Source of the DNA: Alphaproteobacteria bacterium
Lineage (GTDB): Bacteria; Pseudomonadota; Alphaproteobacteria; Bin95
Length of the DNA stretch: 64,000 bases
Reading direction: 5' to 3'
Assembly (NCBI GenBank): GCA_020638555.1
Contig: JACKII010000002.1
Location: 682,001-746,000 of the forward strand
In this document: one piece after another, positions 60,059 through 64,000 of the stretch
How the letters are laid out: each line of letters starts with the position of its first letter
Numbering within the stretch: position 1 is the first letter of the stretch
Position numbers and translations under genes: made by a program
The notes under the pieces: generated by a model
What the model was told of the DNA's origin: nothing
Database searches by the model: none
Seen by the model: the letters and a program-made list of their open reading frames with translations, nothing else

Positions 60059-61725
60059 GAGGCGGCCACCCGTCGGAAGGCGTTGGTGATGGGATAGCGC
60101 CGGTCGCGGCCGAAATTGCGGCTGGAGATCTTCACGCCGGGCGGGGCCTGGCGCCGCTTGTACTCGGCAATGTCCAGCAGGCGCCAGATGCGCTTGACCG
60201 TGGCCTCGTCATGGCCGCGGGCGACGACTTCCTCGACGCGCATTTCGTTCTCGATGAAGCAGAACAGGATGTCGTCCAGATGGTCGTAGGGCGGCAGCGA
60301 GTCCTCGTCCTTCTGGTCCGGGCGCAGTTCGGCCGATGGCGGCTTGGTGATGATATTCCAGGGGATGACCACGCCGTCGGCGCCCAGCGCCGTGGCCGGC
60401 TTGTGCTGGTTGCGCCAGCGGGAAATGGCGAACACCGTGGTCTTGTAGATGTCCTTCAACACATTGTAGCCGCCGCACATGTCGCCATAGAGCGTGGCAT
60501 AGCCGACCGACATCTCGGACTTGTTGCCGGTGGACAGCACCATGTGGCCAAACTTGTTCGAAAGCGCCATCAGGGTGATGCCGCGGGCGCGGGCCTGGAT
60601 GTTTTCTTCCGTCGTGTCCGGCTTGGTGCCGGCAAACGCGGTGGCCAGCATCTGGTCGAACGCGGCCATGGCCGGGCCGATGGCGATGGTGTCGTATTTC
60701 ATCCCCAGCGCATCGACCACGCCCTGGGCGTCGTCGAGGGATTCCTGGCTGGTATAGGGCGAGGGCATCATCACGCAATGCACCCGGTCCGCGCCCAGCG
60801 CATCGACGGCGATGGCGGCCGACAAGGCCGAGTCGATGCCGCCCGAAAGGCCGATCAGCACGCCCGGAAAGCCGTTCTTGTTGACATAGTCGCGCAGCGC
60901 CAGCATGGCGGCCTGATAGACCTGCTCGGACCGGTCGCGCTCGGCCACGATCTCGCCCTGGGCGCAGCGCCAGCCGCCGTCGGCCTGGCGGGTCCAGTCG
61001 GTGACGACGACCTGGTCGCGCCAGCTGTCCATCTGCACCGCCAACGTGCGGTCGGCATTGACGACGAAGCTGGCGCCGTCGAAGGCCAGTTCGTCCTGGC
61101 CGCCGACCTGGTTGACATAGGCCATGGGCAGGCCGCTCTCGGAGACGCGGGCGATGACGTGGTTCAGGCGCACGTCCGGCTTGTCGACTTCGAAGGGGGA
61201 GCCGTTCGGCACCAGCAGGATTTCGGCGCCGGATTCCTCCAGGCACTCGACCACGGCTTCGCCCCAGATATCCTCGCAGATCGGCACGCCCAGGCGGACG
61301 TCGCGGAAGTTCACCGGTCCCGGCATCGGGCCGGGCGTGAACACGCGCTTTTCGTCGAAGACGCCGTAGTTCGGCAGGTCGGCCTTGAAGCGAACCGCCC
61401 GGATTTCGCCGCCGTCGGCCAGCAGCACCGCGTTGTAGAGTTGGTGCTCCGTCACCCAGGGGGTCGTGAGCAACAGCGCGGGGCCGCCATCCGCGGTTTC
61501 CCTGGCGAGGGCTTCGGCCGCCGCGCGGCAGGCGTCCTGGAAGGCCGGCTTGAGAACCAGGTCCTCCGGCGGATAGCCGGCCAGCACCAGTTCGCCATAG
61601 ACGACGAGGTCGGCGCCCTGGGCCGCGGCATCGGCGCGGGCGGCGCGGACCTTGTCGGCATTGCCGGGAACGTCGCCCACGACCGGGTTGATCTGGGCAA
61701 GCGCGATGCGGAGACTGTCGGTCAT
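60055..61725 (-). CDS. nadE: NAD+ synthase, glutamine-hydrolysing
   Basis: A 556-residue two-domain NadE. The N-terminal nitrilase-type glutaminase has VVYGELVLAGYPPEDL (Glu), FKADLPNYGVFDE (Lys), and the Cys in GVPICEDIWGE. The C-terminal ligase has the PP-loop IGLSGGIDSALSAAIAVDAL, LSTGNKSEMSVGYATLYGDM and KPPSAELRPDQKDEDSLPPY. It amidates deamido-NAD with glutamine nitrogen, the last step of NAD synthesis. It lies 6 bases after the nicotinate phosphoribosyltransferase gene. Confidence 0.96.
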   Translation of the reverse strand: MTDSLRIALAQINPVVGDVPGNADKVRAARADAAAQGADLVVYGELVLAGYPPEDLVLKPAFQDACRAAAEALARETADGGPALLLTTPWVTEHQLYNAVLLADGGEIRAVRFKADLPNYGVFDEKRVFTPGPMPGPVNFRDVRLGVPICEDIWGEAVVECLEESGAEILLVPNGSPFEVDKPDVRLNHVIARVSESGLPMAYVNQVGGQDELAFDGASFVVNADRTLAVQMDSWRDQVVVTDWTRQADGGWRCAQGEIVAERDRSEQVYQAAMLALRDYVNKNGFPGVLIGLSGGIDSALSAAIAVDALGADRVHCVMMPSPYTSQESLDDAQGVVDALGMKYDTIAIGPAMAAFDQMLATAFAGTKPDTTEENIQARARGITLMALSNKFGHMVLSTGNKSEMSVGYATLYGDMCGGYNVLKDIYKTTVFAISRWRNQHKPATALGADGVVIPWNIITKPPSAELRPDQKDEDSLPPYDHLDDILFCFIENEMRVEEVVARGHDEATVKRIWRLLDIAEYKRRQAPPGVKISSRNFGRDRRYPITNAFRRVAAS

Positions 61726-61731
61726 GGCGTT

Positions 61732-62904
61732 CTAATCCGCTCCATGGGCGGCGCGCTGGCGCAACAGGAATTCGCGGCCGACTTTGACGCTGGGCTTGCC
61801 GTCATACTCGATAATGTCGGCGGTGGCATAGGTTTCGCCCCAGCGCTCCGGCAGGAAGGAGCCGGTGCCGATCAGGTCGACCGGCGTGTTGGCGACGGCG
61901 AAGGCCCGGCATTTCTCCACGCCGAAGCCGGAGGATGCGACGATCCGGGCCTTGGGGAAGCCGGCCTCGTCCAGCCGCTCGCGCAGGTGCCAGACCGCGG
62001 CGGCGGAGACGCCGGTGCCGTTCAGATAGCGCAGTTCCGACTCGCTGCGGAACTGGCGGATGGCTTCCGGCGCGTTGCGGTCGAGCACGGCATAGGAGGT
62101 CTGGGTGTCCAGCCCTTCCACATAGCGGCCGCCGTGGGTGTCGAGCCGGAAGGCGAGCCGGCCCGCGGCGGCCAGCTCGGGAAAGGCGCGGCAGACCGCG
62201 AGCGAGTCGCTGACTTCCTGGCCGTAATAGTCCACCAGCACGGTCAGATTGTCGTCCGGGTGGGTCGCGTGGAACATCTGCGCGGCCTTCAGGGTCGAGC
62301 CCGCATAGCCGATCAGGGCGTGCGGCATGGTGCCGAAGCCGACCGGCTGGCCGAAATAATGCGCCGTCGCATCGGTGGCGTTGCCGACAAAGCCGACCGC
62401 GCCCACCTCCCGCTTGGCCGCCGCCGAGCCGACGCTGGCGGCATAGGCCATCAGGTCGGCCATGTCGGTGCCGGCGCAGTGGCGGGCGTCCATGGCCAGG
62501 AAGGCGGCCCGGGGCAGGGCCTTGCACATCTCGTAGGCGTTGTAGGCGGCGACGCAGGCCGCGCCCAGTTTCTGGAGATAGAGGGTTTCCAGATCGACCA
62601 GATGGAACAGCGAGCCGGAGAGATACATCAGCGGCTCGCCCGCCCCGACCCATTCGCCCTCGGCGTGGGTCAGTTCGATCTCGAAGCGCACGCCACGGCT
62701 GGCAGCGATGGCCTGGAGCCATTCGACCGCAAGCCGCGGGCAACACACCACCGGTCGGCGCATGAACACCGCATAGGTCACGGCCACGTCGCCGAACCCG
62801 CCGACCACGGCCTTGGTCTTGCGGAAATAGGCGTCCGTGTACCGCGGAACCTCGTCCACGGTCGGGCGAACGGTTGCGCCGTTCGCAGGCTTCAACGCGC
62901 TCAC
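61732..62904 (-). CDS. Nicotinate phosphoribosyltransferase
   Basis: A 390-residue NAPRTase. The start is a GTG at 62904 (MSALKPANGATVRPTVDEVP), with AAGGGGG about 7 bases upstream; an open frame that continues further upstream in this register lies inside the DAHP synthase gene in another frame. It has YTDAYFRKTKAVV, MDARHCAGTDMADLMAYA, LDTHGGRYVEGLD and ASSGFGVEKCRAFAVA. It makes nicotinate mononucleotide from nicotinate, the first Preiss-Handler step. It is followed by nadE after 6 bases, so salvage and final amidation are in one operon. Confidence 0.93.
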   Translation of the reverse strand: MSALKPANGATVRPTVDEVPRYTDAYFRKTKAVVGGFGDVAVTYAVFMRRPVVCCPRLAVEWLQAIAASRGVRFEIELTHAEGEWVGAGEPLMYLSGSLFHLVDLETLYLQKLGAACVAAYNAYEMCKALPRAAFLAMDARHCAGTDMADLMAYAASVGSAAAKREVGAVGFVGNATDATAHYFGQPVGFGTMPHALIGYAGSTLKAAQMFHATHPDDNLTVLVDYYGQEVSDSLAVCRAFPELAAAGRLAFRLDTHGGRYVEGLDTQTSYAVLDRNAPEAIRQFRSESELRYLNGTGVSAAAVWHLRERLDEAGFPKARIVASSGFGVEKCRAFAVANTPVDLIGTGSFLPERWGETYATADIIEYDGKPSVKVGREFLLRQRAAHGAD

Positions 62905-62924
62905 CGGCAACCCCCTTGGCGAGG

Positions 62925-64000
62925 TCAGGCGCGTGCCGCCATCGGCACGGTACCGTAGCGCCGCTCTTCCTTCAGTTGCTCGGCCAGCAGGAAGGCCAGC
63001 TCCAGCGACTGGGAGGCGTTGAGGCGCGGGTCGCAATGGGTGTGGTAGCGGTCGGCCAGCGTTTTCTCGCTGATCGCCTGCGCACCGCCCAGGCATTCGG
63101 TCACGTTCTGGCCGGTCATCTCGATATGGACGCCGCCCGGATGCGTGCCTTCGGCCCGGTGCACGGCGAAGAAGCCGCGCACTTCCGACAGCACCCGGTC
63201 GAACGGCCGGGTCTTGAAGCCGCCGGCGGTGATGGTGTTGCCGTGCATCGGATCGCAGGACCAGACCACTTTGCGGCCCTCGCGCTCGACGGCGCGGATC
63301 AGCGGCGGCAGGTGCTCCTCCACCTTGTCCGCGCCCATGCGCGCGATCAGGGTCAGGCGGCCGGCCTCGTTGTGCGGGTTCAGGGCATCGATCAGGCGCA
63401 GCAGGTCGTCCGGCTCCAGGCTGGGGCCGCACTTCAGGCCGAGGGGGTTCTTGACGCCGCTCAGGAATTCCACATGGGCGCCGTCCGCCTGGCGGGTGCG
63501 GTCGCCGATCCAGAGCATGTGGGCGGAGCAGTCGTACCAGTCGCCGGACGTGCTGTCGACGCGGGTCAGCGGCTCCTCGTAGGACAGCAGCAGCGCCTCG
63601 TGGCTGGTGTAGAACGAGGTCTCGCGGATCTGCGGCGTCGTCGCGCTGGTCAGGCCGCAGGCGGCCATGAAGTCCAGGGTTTCCGACAGCCGGTCGGCCA
63701 GTTCCTGATAGCGCGCCGATTGTGGGCTCTGGCTGACGAAGTCCAGATTCCACTGGTGCACCTTGTGCAGGTCGGCATAGCCGCCCTGGGCGAAGGCGCG
63801 CAGCAGGTTCAGCGTGGCGCTGGCCTGGCTGTAGCTTTGCAGCATGCGCTGCGGGTCGGGCGTGCGCTCGGCCTCGGTGAACTCCATGCCGTTGATGATG
63901 TCGCCGCGATAGCTGGGCAAGGTCACATCGCCCTGCGTCTCCACATCGGACGAGCGCGGCTTGGCGTACTGGCCGGCCATGCGGCCGACCTTCACCACCG
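62925..64000 (-). CDS. Class II DAHP synthase, 3' part
   Basis: A minus-strand gene whose start is beyond base 64000. The visible ~358 residues are the C-terminal part of a class II 3-deoxy-D-arabino-heptulosonate 7-phosphate synthase: MAGQYAKPRSS, SYRGDIINGMEFTEAER, HTHCDPRLNASQSLEL, and the metal/active-site CDPMHGNTITA. It makes the first intermediate of the shikimate pathway. It leads the minus-strand NAPRT-nadE-gltX run. Confidence 0.94.
   Translation of the reverse strand, partial: VVKVGRMAGQYAKPRSSDVETQGDVTLPSYRGDIINGMEFTEAERTPDPQRMLQSYSQASATLNLLRAFAQGGYADLHKVHQWNLDFVSQSPQSARYQELADRLSETLDFMAACGLTSATTPQIRETSFYTSHEALLLSYEEPLTRVDSTSGDWYDCSAHMLWIGDRTRQADGAHVEFLSGVKNPLGLKCGPSLEPDDLLRLIDALNPHNEAGRLTLIARMGADKVEEHLPPLIRAVEREGRKVVWSCDPMHGNTITAGGFKTRPFDRVLSEVRGFFAVHRAEGTHPGGVHIEMTGQNVTECLGGAQAISEKTLADRYHTHCDPRLNASQSLELAFLLAEQLKEERRYGTVPMAARA

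Noticed and set aside
1..64000. CRISPR array, tRNA or rRNA genes
   Set aside because: No regularly spaced direct repeats with unique spacers and no tRNA-like cloverleaf were found by eye; the dispersed repeats are palindromic and irregular.

Overview
This window comes from a high-GC (roughly two-thirds G+C by eye) alphaproteobacterium, most likely Rhodospirillales-like. The main reasons are the frameshifted chorismate mutase-hisC-prephenate dehydrogenase cluster divergent from metX-metW, dapA next to smpB, a class II DAHP synthase, a VPLPA/PEP-CTERM-like surface protein, and abundant CaiB/thiolase/DUF35 lipid-type catabolic genes. I cannot name a genus. Nearly all of the window is ordinary chromosome with short spacers. 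There is no prophage, CRISPR array, rRNA, tRNA or recognisable insertion sequence.

Layout. 1-3.2 kb: the 3' part of a Lon-like protease, a USP-like protein and a zinc alcohol dehydrogenase. 3.2-8.6 kb: a CoA-transferase and a flavin oxidoreductase divergent from an MFS transporter, then an unrecognised 526-residue protein behind a strong FNR/FixK-type box. 8.9-13.3 kb: leucyl aminopeptidase and hydrolase, divergent from two LPS-type glycosyltransferases. 13.4-17 kb: a CTERM-anchored secreted protein, thrS, a VOC protein and a small membrane protein. 17.5-20.4 kb: an isocitrate lyase/PEP mutase-like enzyme divergent from a minimal cobalt-type nitrile hydratase-like pair plus hydrolase. 21.3-27.1 kb: cysS, M20 carbamoylase, sulfurtransferase, rpiA, 2-hydroxyacid dehydrogenase. 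27.4-30.3 kb: Cys-less thiolase + DUF35 pair and enoyl-CoA hydratase. 30.3-35.2 kb: metXW divergent from chorismate mutase (frameshifted), hisC and tyrA. 35.5-39.3 kb: hydrolase, MarR regulator, unknown protein, methyltransferase, haloacid dehalogenase. 39.5-42.3 kb: dapA, smpB, an AT-rich islet with a HEPN-like gene, methyltransferase. 42.5-53.4 kb: MmgE/PrpD, dienelactone hydrolase, M20 peptidase, esterase, secreted protein, second thiolase + DUF35 pair, flippase-like membrane protein, RidA, cfa, gshB. 53.6-55.9 kb: a RelBE-type toxin-antitoxin pair and a fused dipeptide-type ABC ATPase. 56-64 kb (minus strand): TrmJ, citramalate synthase, and a NAD-salvage/GluRS operon (nicotinate phosphoribosyltransferase-nadE-gltX) behind a class II DAHP synthase cut by the window edge.

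Amino-acid biosynthesis is concentrated here: DAHP synthase, chorismate mutase, hisC, tyrA, metXW, dapA and cimA. Aminoacyl-tRNA synthetases (thrS, cysS, gltX) are also well represented. The larger spacers are not empty: they carry at least three families of GC-rich palindromic repeats (called R1, R2 and R3 here), some in tandem.

The least ordinary signals are: (i) a stem-loop exactly between a near-perfect Shine-Dalgarno and the smpB start codon, which would restore normal spacing if folded; (ii) the AT-rich islet with an R-x4-H (HEPN-like) protein; (iii) the FNR/FixK-controlled unknown protein; (iv) the split nitrile hydratase-like pair lacking the beta N-terminal domain; (v) a chorismate mutase reading frame broken by one base; and (vi) a truncated duplicate of a hydrolase tail trapped between two R3 repeats.
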